Source of the DNA: Saccharum officinarum
Lineage: Eukaryota > Streptophyta > Magnoliopsida > Poales > Poaceae
Assembly (NCBI GenBank): GCA_020631735.1
Contig: CM036159.1
Span: 20,499,511 to 20,563,510 of the forward strand
DNA: 64,000 nucleotides
Reading direction: 5' to 3'
Part shown: piece by piece, positions 11,570 through 22,781 of the stretch
How positions within the stretch are numbered: the first letter of the stretch is position 1
Layout: every line of letters begins with the position of its first letter
The notes under the pieces: model-generated
Databases searched by the model: none
The model's input: the letters and a program-made list of their open reading frames with translations, nothing else
Told to the model about the DNA's origin: nothing
Position numbers and translations under genes: made by a program

Positions 11570-11775
11570 TGTTGCAAATGTACGTTTCAATTGTTTCAAA
11601 CGTTTTAGAGGCATGTTGTAATAGTTTCATATGGATGTTGCAAAAGTAGATTGGGAGATGTTGCACATGTTGCAAGTGTTTCAGAGGCATGTTGCAAGCA
11701 TTTGTTCAAACTGTTTCATATGTTTTCAGACGTATGTTGCAAGTGTTTTGATCTAGATGTTGCATATGTTTCAAT

Positions 11776-11845
<70 letters not shown>

Positions 11846-12005
11846 CAAGCGTCTATTTAAAATGTTTCATCTGTTTCGAACATATGTTGCAAGTTTTTTA
11901 TCTGGATGTTCCATATGTTGCAGTTGCTATACATATATGTTGCAAGTCTATGTTGTAAATGTTTGACCTATTTCAGACGCATGTTGCAGAAGTGCTTCAT
12001 GTTGC
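11570..12005. repeat. Degenerate TGTTGCAAGTGTTTC sub-repeats
   Basis: At least ten variants of the motif (TTGCAAGTGTTTCA, TTGCATATGTTTCA, TTGCAAGCATTTGT and so on) recur at irregular 30-50 base intervals. Such arrays occur inside grass DNA transposons. No coding meaning. Confidence 0.7.
11778..11841. repeat. (AT)n microsatellite
   Basis: An uninterrupted run of about 32 AT dinucleotides interrupts the degenerate sub-repeats after TTTCAATGG. It should be highly variable in length. Confidence 0.97.
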
Positions 12006-12630
12006 AATATTAACAGGCGCAGGAAGCGAAGTGGGTTTGGTGGTCCTCACCTGCGCATCAGCAGGCATGGGCGCACAGCTCTACGCGCACCAGCATTCTG
12101 GGCAATTTTGCTTGTGAGGCAGCAGCGCAACAGTTTTGCATGTGGGGCAGACTTTATTAGCACGAGGGTCAGGCGGGCAGGCGCAGCACGCCGCCTGAGT
12201 TGTCTACTACAATTTCCCTTCCCTCATGATGGTGGGCGTCGTCCTCGCATCAGGCGGTGCGCGTGGCATGCGGCCACAGCGGCCAGCGAGCGGCATGGAG
12301 AAGCAGCGCTAGCATGGCTAGGCGGGGCAGTGCGCGGCCGCGATGGCCAGTGAGCAGCGCGGAGCATCGACGGCGCCAGAGCAGCGTGCAGCTGCGATGG
12401 CCAGATAGCGAGTGGCGTGGAGCGGCGGCGGCCAGCACGGCGCGTCAGAGCAGCACGTTTGGGCGGCCTACGGCACGACGAGCTGGCCCGGCACAGCCCG
12501 AGCCTTAAAGGGCCGTGCCTGGGCCGTTGGTGCAACCCATGGGTTGGCACGACACGATGCACCTGACGGGCCGTGCCGGCCCGACCACCCTCGGGTCATG
12601 CCCTAGCTGGGCGGCCCGAACGGCCATCTA

Positions 12631-12812
12631 TACTTGTATTTTTCTAAAATTATTTCAGAATTTAACGATCATATTTTTTCAGTGGTAAGCGACGTGTCCA
12701 TCGACAACGAGATGTTTATGGCGACTCGTCAATTTTGAGATATCTCGGCTCAATCTTTTGAGGTGCTCATAGCGATAGAGTTTCGTATGTGCATTCATAG
12801 GAGTGATATCCA
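12631..12812 (+). mobile_element. SINE 3' portion (tRNA-derived, Au-like)
   Basis: The order of phrases (TTTTTCTAAAATTATTTCAG, GACGTGTCCATCGACAACGA, GGCGACTCGTCAATTTTGAG, GGTGCTCATAGCGATAGAG) follows the body of grass Au-type SINEs as I remember it, ending in an A run at about 12805. The tRNA-like 5' head is missing. It abuts block G1. The family assignment is from memory. Confidence 0.55.
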
Positions 12813-14190
12813 AAAAAAAAGAGGTCCATAAAACTGCTCAACTTAACGTCTCTCTTTATATTTACATGGCTTTCATGATCTTCTCCTCCTGAACCGTAAA
12901 TCACATGAACATTACTATTCATGATATAATTTTACACCAAATTATGTTTGGGCGCAGCTTAGCGTGCACGGCTCATCTACTACTTTTTTTAACCTTACAT
13001 AAGGTTCAGAAAATTTCACCCATTTATGTTTGCGTCAATCTTTGGTCAAAATATTTTATAGAACTGTACTATCGGTGCTGTGGAAAGGAAGTTGTGGCCA
13101 CTAATAGACGTGCTATTCACTTGGCTGATAAGCCATGACTAAAAGTATTGTTGGCTAATTTATTGTGAGAGAAAAATACTGTAACATGTAACGTGGCTGA
13201 TAAGTTCGAGCGAAGTCTGACGGTCAGGATCTGTCGAACGCAGCCGCTCAGAATCTGCTAAGTCAAGTCTGACCGTTTGTGCGGCGCCGTGGTCGTCACC
13301 CGGCACAGCATTCAGCGCCAAGCAGCGAATGCAGACACATTTTGGCTCTTGTTCAGATGCACGGAGCCACGGAGTGGTGGTGCTTCGGCAGATATGATTA
13401 CGGCAGAATAATTCGTCTCACGTGGCTAAGTAGTAGTAAAAAAGAAGAATGTTTAAGTAACTAGGCATATATAAGGATACTGTCAGACATGGTTCTGCCT
13501 TATCTTGCTTCACCGTGGATACTTTTTTTTAGATAAATGAAAACAGTTCCTGTCTATTCTCTTTAAGAAAATTTGAGGTAGCACAATAAAAGAGTTTAGT
13601 TCTTACCTCTTCTTTCTACTTCGGTGCATATCTTTTTCCCGGTGCTTCGCATTCTCACAAAGCATCAAGAAAATAGAGAAGACGGAAATGGCACGAAGGC
13701 TTTTTAGTGCGGCGGACCGCTGACCCACAAATACAGAGGAACTCTCGTTGCTTGCGTTTTGGTCTCTATTCTCTCTTCCTGTTCCAAAATTTAGTTGACG
13801 TTTAAATAAGGAAGATGGCATCAGTTTTTAGAGAGAGAAGGAAAAGAGGTAGCCACCATGTAATGAATTGATGGTACTAGCAAGGATGGTGTAAAAAAAT
13901 TGCTTACTGAGAAGAGTCACTGAACTTGTCAGTGAAGGATGAAAACTACTGCTTTTACATGGAAGGCCAAACCGCACGAGCTGTAGCGGTGAGCTTACTT
14001 CCTTTTAAATGTAAGGTGTTTGTTTTGTTTTAAGTTAAATTTCTCTAAACTTAATTAATTTTATAAAATAAGTTGTTGACATCTACTCTATATCTCCATA
14101 AATTTAAGTATTTTTACGAGTAGGGCAGATTAAGGACAAAGAGAAATGACTGCGATGCCCCACAACTAATCACCAAGATATTATAATTGC
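12813..14190. repeat. Duplicated block G, copy 1
   Basis: This block matches 16855-19110 once the insertions there are removed: ACATGGCTTTCATGATCTTC near 12866, CAGCGCCAAGCAGCGAATGC near 13315, ACTGTCAGACATGGTTCTGC near 13480 and TAAATAAGGAAGATGGCATC near 13802. It contains a short MITE at 13112-13214. No frame survives in both copies. Confidence 0.7.
13112..13214. mobile_element. Short TTGGCTGATAAGCC-type MITE
   Basis: TTGGCTGATAAGCCATGAC at the left and GTGGCTGATAAGTTCGAGCG at the right surround the core TTTATTGTGAGAGAAAAATA. It belongs to the same family as those at 10430, 21395, 23603 and 39735. It is missing from block G copy 2. Confidence 0.6.
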
Positions 14191-14869
14191 AATTAACGCC
14201 TGCTGTGGCAGGAGCTAAAAATTTCAACGCATCAAGATTAGCTGCGGCGGAACTGCCCAGTCGTTCGGCTGTGAGCGGTGAGCCTGTGACTCAATTATCT
14301 GTAACAGCACAGTGCAGCTGCTTGGTAAAAGCACTAAGCTTGCGCCGCTGCTGCTTGTTGCTGTTCGCAAGAAGCCTTGCCGAACACCATAGGATTCAGA
14401 AATCCTAAGAATTGTGTACTGTAGGCGCATTTGTTTCATAGGAAAGCACCTTAGAAAATCCAAAGGAATACAGATGGTATCCTATGATTTCACAAAGGAA
14501 TTTTATGGGGAAAAACATCTACTCGAACCTCTCTCTTTCACTGGCTCACACGTAGGATCGAGGCTAAACGACCGCCAAGTTTGTAATTAGGGACCGGGTA
14601 GAAAGAACACAAACGTAGAATAGGAACTAGGAAGCATCCTCTAATTAGAACAAGAACAAATAACATCGCAAGAAAAAGAGACCGACGATCGATGCCTCCC
14701 TTCTAGCAAGCCAAAGGCCGGATCCGTCTTTGGTAAGCCACGGTAGAGCGGGCGGCCAGCACCTGCGCCCCTAAGCTCATTTGCAGCCACTTGAGGCTGC
14801 CGCCACCGCCGCTCAAGCTCATACCCGCAGCTGATCTGATGAGGAGGAGCAAGAGGCTGGTTGTGGCCA
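14191..14869. other. Between blocks G1 and A2, no gene recognised
   Basis: I see no gene. A minus-strand frame (14641-14976) has no domain I recognise, overlaps block A and is not preserved in the other copies. The segment at 14400-14520 resembles a decayed MITE (CATAGGATTCAG and TCCTATGATTTC pieces). Confidence 0.35.
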
Positions 14870-15925
14870 CTGCTGGAGCTATAGCTAACCGAACAGCTCG
14901 AGACAAAAGATTGACCAGAGAGGATGAAAATGCATGTAAAGGGATAAGATAGATGTTGTGGACTGCTTATATCCATGTGTAGACACCGTTCCTCTTTCTA
15001 ATGTAAAGGGATAAGATAGATGTTGTGATGTTTTTTTCTTTAGAAAATAACAACACATTATTCACACTGTTAGTTACTAAACTAATGCATTTTGTGGATC
15101 ATTACACTTCCTAAAATTTCTATTACTGTGAATTTCGTATCCCCATCCAAGGACCCATATTGTATGGTTTTTCTATGTTTTTCAATACTCTGATTTGTAA
15201 TTGCATTCGTGCAGAATTTCTATTTTTTTCCTATTTCTATATTTTTGCATTCATCATGTGTTCCAAAGAGGACCTTATATTTCTTAGTGCCAGTGCTGCG
15301 ATCGGTTATCTGATGACCGAGCATAGCTCCAATGTGTTGCATGCCGCTTCACTCGTCGGTCATCACATCCTTAGGCGCAAAGCACTTCAAGGAGCAGAAC
15401 CGCCCATTTTTAGCTGCCTTCAATAGTCCATGGAAAACTAATCGTGGCATCAACGTCACCAGCTGCCCCTGGAAAGAAGAATGTGTAAGTAACTAGACAA
15501 AGCAGGATATTTGGGAAACTCGGTTGTCATTTGTTACTTCAGTCATGCTTGTCTGAAGCTAATGCAACACTAATTTTCCATAAGGAATATCATGATTCAG
15601 TCAATTCCTGCTTACCCACTCAGTGAGGCCCTTGGTGCACCCTTTTCCCATGCTTCCCATTCTCGAAATGCATACAACCTGTATGATACATGAAATGGTG
15701 GGGATATCAAAATGGGACGAAGCTCTCTACTCTCTCACAGGAACACAAAAACAACTCTTGTGGCTTGACATTTGTCCCCTCTTGTTCCTTCCTTTTCACC
15801 ATTTGGACGAATATATATAAGGAAGCCGGGTTCAACATATGAAAAGTTCAAGGGAGGAGAGTCAGGTACATTTATTGAACGGGGATGGCAGCAGAGAAGG
15901 GGTGACTGCATGCTGTCGTATTTAC
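14870..15925. repeat. Duplicated block A, copy 2
   Basis: Full-length copy of block A, collinear with 1075-2127. The TATA-like motif and leader are present (ATATATATAAGGAAGCC near 15812). An extra TA dinucleotide shifts any frame relative to copy 1. It continues directly into block D without the LINE seen in copy 1. Confidence 0.7.
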
Positions 15926-16830
15926 TCATCGCTGTTAACCATATTTATTTGTACCTTATTTGTATAGTGTCCTATTTTATGCCAGTTTATTGAGGATTGT
16001 GAGGCACAATTGAATTTGGATATGGAAGATCAGTTCCTGCTTATATAAAATATCTCAAAATGGTGAATATGTCGGTTGGGAAAACTAGATGAGCAGGACA
16101 CTGTGCCCTATTAACCATAATTATTTGCATAGTGCCCTGCTTTTTCCCTACTTTGTTGTGGATTGGTGAGGCACAATTGAGTTCGGATATTGAAGATCAG
16201 TGCCTACTTATAAAAAAAATTCTCAAAATGGTAGCGTCGGTGTTTGTATCACCGTCAAGTAAAATTTATGTCATGTGCAGTGTTTCTATGGGGTAGCACA
16301 CGAGACCCTGAAGATTATACTGGTTCGAGTGACCAAGCCCTATGTCTAGTGTGGAATGTAGAGTTCTATTGTTGTGTCCATTATACTAGTTCGAGTGATC
16401 GAGTTCTACATCTAGTGTGGAAAGTAGAGTTTTATGTAGAGTTCTATTGTTGTGCCTGAGCGCTCAAATTAAAGTTCAAATAGAGGTGTGAGTTACAAGA
16501 TATTGAGAATAGACTATATGTGAGAGCAGTTGCTTCTTGTGCTTGTTTTGTGTTTTTTTGGATCGTATTCCCTTGGCGGTCTCGTCATACTCGACAAAGA
16601 TAGATCTGATTAGTTGCCTCGCGTGTCACTAATCTGGCTGGTTGTCTGGGCGACGTCCTTTTTGACGGGTGTTGCAGTTGGGTGAGGGGAGTCTCCTCCT
16701 TCATCAGTCTGCATGACGATTGACCCCAGTTGCTTGGTCATGTCTAGAGGGATGGTAGTGTTGTCAAGATCATCAATCAGACGGACGTCGTGTCTTCCCC
16801 GTACCGGTTAAGTGGGACGTCTGTGTTTGT
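15926..16830. repeat. Duplicated block D, copy 2
   Basis: Collinear with 110-850. Shared phrases include GGTTGTCTGGGCGACGTCC near 16640 and ATGTCTAGAGGGATGGTAGT near 16740. A small internal duplication (TAGAGTTCTATTGTTGTG at about 16360 and 16438) reflects the paired half-repeats of this block. No gene. Confidence 0.7.
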
Positions 16831-16893
16831 ACTGTTTACTTAAAAAAATATAAATCTTGTGTCACATCTCGAATCCAAAGAAGAGGCCTATAA

Positions 16894-17330
16894 GACTAAC
16901 CGCACTCATGGACCTCTATATTCATCTTCTATACGTCCTAGTCAGCAAGATTCTCTCTCTATACTCAATTCTCCCGCACCCATCCATCCTCTATATCATC
17001 CTCTATCCACTTATTCACTGTGGGACCGACTTGTCACTTTATCTAAATATATCCATGTGTGATCTAGTTTTGAACGATTTATTGAGACGAATTTAATGGT
17101 GCAATCGAAATTTAATTTGGATTTTTGGTTTGTGAGTTATAGCTTTTTTTCTTTGTTTAGCTAGCGGGGTCCGCCACTGCAGAGTATAGAGTAAGCACAG
17201 TACTACTCTAAATATAGAGTGAGAGAAAGGATAGAGTATCGTTTTAGAGTACCCAGTGCAGCAGTTTTTACTCTATATTCATACTCTAAAGCTTTAGAGT
17301 ATCGTTTTAGAGTACCCACTGCGGGTAGTC
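16894..17330. mobile_element. Harbinger/Tourist-type MITE
   Basis: Termini GACTAACCGCACTC and TGCGGGTAGTC form imperfect inverted repeats, flanked by TAA on both sides (16891-16893 and 17331-17333). Block G copy 1 has the unbroken site CCATAAAACTGCTC at 12827. The right half contains two copies of TAGAGTATCGTTTTAGAGTA (17234 and 17295). A 3-bp TAA duplication fits PIF/Harbinger. Confidence 0.75.
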
Positions 17331-17485
17331 TAAAACTGCTCAACATCTCTCCTTTATGTTTACATGGCTTTCATGATATTCTCCTCCTGTACTAAAATAA
17401 ATGAACATAACTATCCGTGTTCTAGTTTTGCGCCAAATCATGTTTGGGCGCGACACAACTTCTACCTTTTTCAACTTCACATCAG

Positions 17486-17733
17486 GGCCTTGTATAGATA
17501 CCTAAATTCACTCCAAATTTCACTATGCAAAAAGAAGATTCTTCATCATATCGAAATGCTGGCATATGTATGGAGTACTAAATGTAGATGAAATCAAAAA
17601 CTAATTGCACAATTTTGTTGTACTTTGCGAGGCGAACATTTCAAGCATAATTAGTCAAAAATTAGACATTTTTTACACATAAAAACAAAATTGCTACAAT
17701 GCGCAGCCCCGAATCGGGCATCTAAACGAGGCC
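17486..17733. mobile_element. GGCCTTGTTTAG-family MITE
   Basis: The 248-bp element starts GGCCTTGTATAGAT and ends ATCTAAACGAGGCC, with the 3-bp direct repeat CAG on each side (17483-17485 and 17734-17736). Block G copy 1 lacks it: CTTACATAAGGTTCAG near 12995-13010 is the corresponding empty site. It is the same family as 21728-21967 and 38307-38537. Confidence 0.85.
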
Positions 17734-17832
17734 CAGGTTCACAAAATATTCATCCGTTTATATTTGAGTCAATCTCCAATCAACTTTTTATGGAAGAATA
17801 AACCATACTACACCTAATATTAATTATTGGTG

Positions 17833-17940
17833 TTGTGGAGCCTAGCTTAGTTGGTTAGGTTCCTTGTGGTGGAACCTGCTCACCCGATTTTAAGTCCTCG
17901 ACTTGGTGCTTACATTTTCATGACGTTCCTATTGATAACA
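17833..17940 (+). mobile_element. SINE fragment with pol III A-box
   Basis: TAGCTTAGTTGG (about 17841-17852) is a good A-box. GATTTTAAGTCC about 45 bases on is a degenerate B-box. The continuation CTCGACTTGGTGCTTAC and TGACGTTCCTATTGATAAC matches the head and, after a deletion, the body of Au-like grass SINEs. It is not a functional tRNA gene: the acceptor stem does not pair and there is no tRNA-like 3' end. Block G copy 1 lacks it. Confidence 0.6.
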
Positions 17941-19110
17941 AGGGGCGAAAAAATATAGGCGGTGATTTATTTTATTTTAATTGAAATAAAAATAAATCTG
18001 CCCTAGTTAAAATCCAACAACATGGCAAGGAAGCTGTGGGTGCTGTCACTGATCGAGTCGATCTATCGAACGCGGCCAAGGACCCAAGGGTCTAAACCTG
18101 CTTGCAAGTCTGTCCATCTGTGCAGCGCCGTATGTGCGAAGTCGAGGAAAGCAATCTCACTCCGACATGTCGTCACCCGGCAGGCCGGCACATCCACCCT
18201 TCAGCGCCAAGCAGCGAATGCAGACACATTTTTGCTCTTGTTCAGATACAGGAAGTGGTGCTTCGGAAGATACGTTTACGGCAATACACGTCTCACATAG
18301 CTGAGTAATATCAAAAAAAAAAGAATGTTTAAGTAATTAGGCAGATAATAAGGATACTGTCAGACATGGTTCTGCCTTATCTCGCTTCACCGTGGATACT
18401 TTTTTTATAAATAATAATGAAAACAGTTCCACTCTGTTTTCTCTAAGAAAATCAGAGGTAGCAGAATCAAAATGTTTAGTGCTTACCTTGTGTTGCTGCC
18501 AGAGTGCATGTCCTTTTCCCGGTGCTTCACATTCTCACAGAGCATCAAGAACAGAGAAGATGAAAATGGCACAAATGCTTTTTTTTTAGTGTGGCAGACC
18601 GCTGCCCAAAAATACAGATGAACTCTTGTTGCTTGCGTTTTGTCTTCTATTCCTTCTCCATGTTTCTCAATTTGTTGGTTGACGTTTAAATAAGGAAGAT
18701 GGCATCAATTTTTAAAGAGAGAAGGAAAAGAGGCATGCCACCATATGTACAATGTTTTGAATTGATGGTACTAGCAAGAGTGGTGTAAAACCAGTTTTTA
18801 AAGAGAAGGAAAAGAGGCATGCCACCATGTACAATGTATTGAATTGATGGTACTAGCAAGAGTGGTGTAAAATTGCTTAAATGAGAAGAGTTAGTGAACG
18901 TGTGAGTAATAAACCAGTCTTTAATTTTGATTGATTTTATAATTTACTAACATCTACTCTGTCTCTCCATAAATTTAAGTATTTTTAAGAGTAGGACAGA
19001 TTTGAGGAGAAAGAGAAATGGTTATGATGCCCCACAATTAATCACCATGATATTTTAAATGCAATTTCTACCGATGCCACAAATGCAGGAGCTAACTAAA
19101 ATTGTAAGCA

Positions 19111-19919
19111 TCAAGATTACATTGACATGCACTAATTAAATGGTAAGCGCCAATGATACTAAATTAATGATAATGGAGAAGGAGGGGTGGATTAGGATTG
19201 GGCGATTATAATACCGAATGAGTGCACTATCAAAGCATAAATATAAATCTTGTTGCACTATCAAAGCTTGCTCTGTTTGGTTGATTGTTAGTGTTTGGAA
19301 GAATTGTGCGTACCATTTAGGCTTCCTTGTTGATTTGTTAGCCGTACCCTTCCCATTAAATTATAGTTTGTTTTAATTTTTGCCTAAGTATATTTCTCTA
19401 ACTTCCATCAAGATTGTAAAAAATTCATCAATATGTACAATATCAAATTAGTTTTATAAAATTCTCTGTCAAATTAGGAAAAGTTTGACTTGGATAAAGC
19501 CAAACTAATCTATAATTTGGAACAGAGAGAGAGAGAGCAAGTGGTAAATGAAATCAGCCTTTTTTTTGAAATTGGGATAATGTCGAAAGTGGACTATGAG
19601 AAAGTGAAACAAATTAACCTAGTATATAGTTATAAGAGAGGATCCTCTGGAAAAATACATGCCGGTACGTATCAATGAGGAACACAGATAATTCAAGCCA
19701 AAAGCTTTGCCCTGAAGTACACAATAATTGCTTCAAGAGAGTTCAAGTATGTGACTAAGCATGACAACATAATGTAAATACTACAGATTCATCACCTGCC
19801 ATTTATCTTTCATTAATTATTATACAGATTGTTAATGAAATTAATGTCTTAAAAATAAGAAGCACATCGTGTAAGCCAAATAGAGCAAGCTATATATTAA
19901 GTCCACCGTCCTTCCGTGC
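19111..19919. other. AT-rich spacer, no gene recognised
   Basis: I see no supportable gene. The frame at 19490-19678 (62 residues) has no homology I recognise and occurs only once. Confidence 0.4.
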
Positions 19920-20640
19920 CATATACTTTTACCCGGAGCAGTTTTTGGAAGCAATTGAGTCGGCCTGTTGTCAGATTTATGTTTCTGGTGCCAGTGTGTC
20001 GCACGGTTATCTGACGATCGAGCACAGCACTAATGTCCATTGTCCACTCTCCTTGCATGCCATTTCAACCGTCAGTCATCACATCCTTCGGCACAAAGCT
20101 TTTGGTACGAGCAGAACCGCCTGTTCTTAGCTGCCTTGAATAGTGCATACAAAACTAAGAGTGGCACCAACGTCGCTACCCGTCCATGGAAAGAAGAATG
20201 TGTAAGTAACTAGACAACGCAGGATATTTGGACACTCGGCTGCCGTTTGTTACTTCAGTCATGCTTGTTTGAAGCTAACGCAGCACGAATTTTCCATGAG
20301 AAAGATCGTGATTCAGGCAATTGCTGCTTACCCACTCAGTGAGGCCCTTGGTATACCCTTTCCCCATGCTTCCCATTCTCGAAATGAGACAGCCTGTATG
20401 ATACAGGAAGTGGTGGGGATCAAAATGGGGCGAAGCTCTCTTCGATGCTACTCTCTCACAGGAACACAAAAGGAACTCTTGTGGCTTGGCATTTGTCCCC
20501 TCTTGCCCCTTCCTTTTTTTCACCATTTGGACGAATATATAAGGAAGCCGGTGTCAACATATGAAAAGGTTAGAGGGAGAAGAGCCAGGTACACACATGT
20601 ATTGAACGGGGATGGCAGCAGAAAAGGTGTGAGTGCATGT
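19920..20640. repeat. Duplicated block A, copy 3 (5'-shortened)
   Basis: It begins within block A (ATGTTTCTGGTGCCAGTGTG near 19979) and is then collinear with copies 1 and 2 to the end. The TATA-like motif GAATATATAAGGAAGCC lies near 20533. The longest frame (20269-20709) is not in phase with the frames of the other copies, so I do not call it a gene. Confidence 0.65.
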
Positions 20641-20825
20641 TGTCATATTTACTCATCGCTATTAACCATATTTATTTGCACAGGGTCCTGCTTTTTTCTA
20701 ATTTATTAATTGAGGATTGGTGAGGCACAATTGAATTCGAACATTGAAGATCAGTGCTTGCTTATAAAAAGTATCTCAAAATGGTAATACTGGTATTTCG
20801 TATTGTGGAAGTAAAAAAATGGGAA
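20641..20825. repeat. Duplicated block D, copy 3 (partial)
   Basis: It follows the block D sequence (TCATCGCTATTAACCATATT onwards) for about 180 bases and ends near GTATTGTGGAAGTAAAA. Unique sequence follows. Confidence 0.6.
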
Positions 20826-21084
20826 AACCTGTATGTTCTTGCAAGATAGCTGGTGTAACCAAATACTAAGAACCAGCTCACCAGAGTTGTTCTCCTTTGC
20901 AAAAAAAAAAAGTATGTCTCTGTTGAAAAGGTCTGCAACCAAGATGATCTCAGTCAGATTCTCCATCTGCCGGTCTCTAAAATAACTTTCACACAGCTGC
21001 AATTCATATTACAGAACTTTCGCAAAAAAAAATCATTTTACAGAAAGTGGAAGAATTACAGCTGAGTAATGATAGTGACACCTA

Positions 21085-21262
21085 GAAGTACATCTGGGGC
21101 TCCAATTTTGTGCCATCAAGCGCTTACAAGGCCCTGATAGGTCACTCACCGATACGTGAGTCTTACCGGTGGCTATGAGATTGTGTTTGTCAGTCAAAGC
21201 ATGAGGTTTTTTTTCTGGTTGCTCATCAAGGATAGGCTAAGCACGAGAAATATCTTGAAATG
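21085..21262 (+). pseudogene. LINE fragment, zf-RVT region
   Basis: The plus strand reads SSAYKALIGHSPIRESYRWL, then after an in-frame TGA DCVCQSKHEVF, then after one extra T in the T run FWLLIKDRLSTRNILK. This is the zf-RVT-proximal region of plant LINE ORF2 proteins. It is a short dead fragment in the opposite orientation to the other LINE copies in the window. Confidence 0.75.
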
Positions 21263-21394
21263 AAAAAACATGCATTTAGTCTATGGATTAACTGCTTGTA
21301 ACGAGAAATATTAAACCAAGCCCTGTGCACCCCTACAGTGAATATATTAAAGCAAGCCCCTCTAGATTAATATAAAAAATAATTGTTAAAATTT

Positions 21395-21490
21395 GGCTTA
21401 TGCTACTGCTTATGCTGATTTGTTGTGAGAGAAAAAATATTATTCCTTTGATGAAAAATATTGCTGAAGTAGTGCTGAATAACAGGGCCC
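21395..21490. mobile_element. Short MITE of the TTGTTGTGAGAGAAAAA family (decayed)
   Basis: TTTGGCTTATGCTACTGC, then TGATTTGTTGTGAGAGAAAA, then ACAGGG at the right resemble the better preserved members at 23603-23715 and 39735-39850. The left terminus is degraded. Confidence 0.45.
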
Positions 21491-21727
21491 TGTGCTTTGA
21501 GGCAGAACATTTTGGATCCCAGAGTTTAGGTTAGTAGGTCACCACCTATTCATGTCACACATAGCTTGCATCCGAATGCCCCTCATGTATGTACGTAAAG
21601 CGTGCATCCGAACTTCATATATAGATCTTCGTACGCACACCGTTAAGAATGGTTACTTGAGTCCCAATTAGTTTTCACGCAAACTCTGCCATGACAGACA
21701 TGTAATGTAACTACAGAAAGCGATCAA

Positions 21728-21967
21728 GGCCTTGTTTAGATGTACCCAAAAGTTAGAATTTTTTCACTCTCTTTCCATCACATCAATTTTTAGCCGCTTG
21801 AATGGAGTATTAAATGTAGGTAAAAAATAACTAATTACACAGTTTAGTTGGAAATCACGAGATAAATCTTTTGAGCCTAGTTGGTACACGATTGGACAAT
21901 ATTTGTCAAATAAGACGAAAGTGGTACTATTCATCGGGTTAGAAAAATTTGCAATCTAAACGTGGCC
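21728..21967. mobile_element. GGCCTTGTTTAG-family MITE
   Basis: The 240-bp element starts GGCCTTGTTTAGAT and ends ATCTAAACGTGGCC, with the direct repeat CAA on both sides (21725-21727 and 21968-21970). The interior matches the family (GAATGGAGTATTAAATGTAG, TTTTGAGCCTAGTTGG). Non-coding. Confidence 0.85.
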
Positions 21968-22309
21968 CAAGCCATTAGAGTGGTTGATCCGCACTGGAAA
22001 TACGAAGAGCAAGCATTGCATCTCTGTGCAGTCTTGACAAATACCTTATGTAGTCAGTGAACAGGCTCGCCAAATGATTTCACCAGGTACACAATAAAGC
22101 TTCAGTATGTGGAAACATGCATAGTTAATTATATTGTTCACTGTTCTAGCAATAATACCTATGGGACCAAATATTTTGCTAGATAAAAAAACAAAGATGC
22201 ATACACAATAATAATAGTGGGACCTAATATTGCTAAATAAAAGCATACTTAATTATAAATATTTTCACTGTTCTAGCAAAATGATACTCTTTTATCGTTT
22301 CAACTCAAT

Positions 22310-22454
22310 GTTTTAAATAACAGGCAATGAAAAAAGCTATAGCGGCGCTATAGCAGCTAAAGCCAGGTGCCACCACAACAAAGTTGTACTATGTAGCAGG
22401 CTATAGCGGCTTATCAGAGTTCTTCGCTAAATGCTATAGCCTTTTATTTAAAAC
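22310..22454. mobile_element. Palindromic TATAGC-rich MITE
   Basis: The termini GTTTTAAATAACAGGC and GCCTTTTATTTAAAAC are inverted repeats. Inside, GCTATAGCGGCGCTATAGC and GGCTATAGCGGC add further palindromy. A left-truncated copy of the same element lies at 7405-7540 in block E copy 1, so it predates the segmental duplication. Confidence 0.65.
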
Positions 22455-22778
22455 ACCGCTTGAACTTCCCCTCTAGTTAACTAGCATTTACAGCAATCAA
22501 GTAGTTTGAAGCAAGAACAACATGCTATTCAAAAACCAAAACAAAGCGATAATCAAATACGGTTACCAATAGCAACTTGTCTTTGGAAGATGAATGGGTA
22601 CCTCACGTCATATATCAAGGTCTAATGGTTTATGATAATTTAGAAATTAATTTTAAGATATAAATATTTCCGCTTACAAATATGAATATGTTAGCAAAAT
22701 CAACAGCCAGATTTCTCGTCTGATCATCTTTTTCAGCTAGTTTTAGAAACAAGAACTGGCCTTGTCCTTAGATATGAA
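22310..22778. repeat. Duplicated block E, copy 2 (first part)
   Basis: Collinear with 7400-7855, including GCATTTACAG, CAACTTGTCTTTGGAA and AATATGAATATGTTAGCAAA. It breaks at GATATGAA, where a 2-kb LTR-like insertion begins, and resumes at about 24835. Confidence 0.7.
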
Positions 22779-22781
22779 AAG

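Larger units (their letters stand above)
11215..12625. mobile_element. Composite DNA-transposon debris
   Basis: A C-rich segment (11225-11460) is followed by degenerate ATGTTGCAAGTGTTTC sub-repeats (11570-12005) containing a TA microsatellite. A GC-rich stretch follows, whose right end (12455-12622) has alternating GGCCCG/CGGGCC motifs and finishes in CGAACGGCCATCTATA, the style of a hAT terminus. The many short frames on both strands here are base-composition artefacts. The left terminus was not found, so this may be one element or several. Confidence 0.45.
16855..19110. repeat. Duplicated block G, copy 2 (with three insertions)
   Basis: Collinear with 12813-14190. Relative to copy 1 it carries MITEs at 16894-17330 and 17486-17733 and a SINE fragment at 17833-17940. 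A further short tandem duplication (AGAGAAGGAAAAGAGGCATG at about 18717 and 18803, followed each time by TTGAATTGATGGTACTAGCA) is private to this copy. No conserved coding frame. Confidence 0.7.

Noticed and set aside
11189..12606. Proline/arginine-rich frames
   Set aside because: Produced by C-rich and GGCCCG repeats of transposon debris.
17833..17940. Possible tRNA gene with A-box TAGCTTAGTTGG
   Set aside because: There is no pairing acceptor stem or proper anticodon arm, the B-box is degenerate, and the downstream sequence follows a SINE body.
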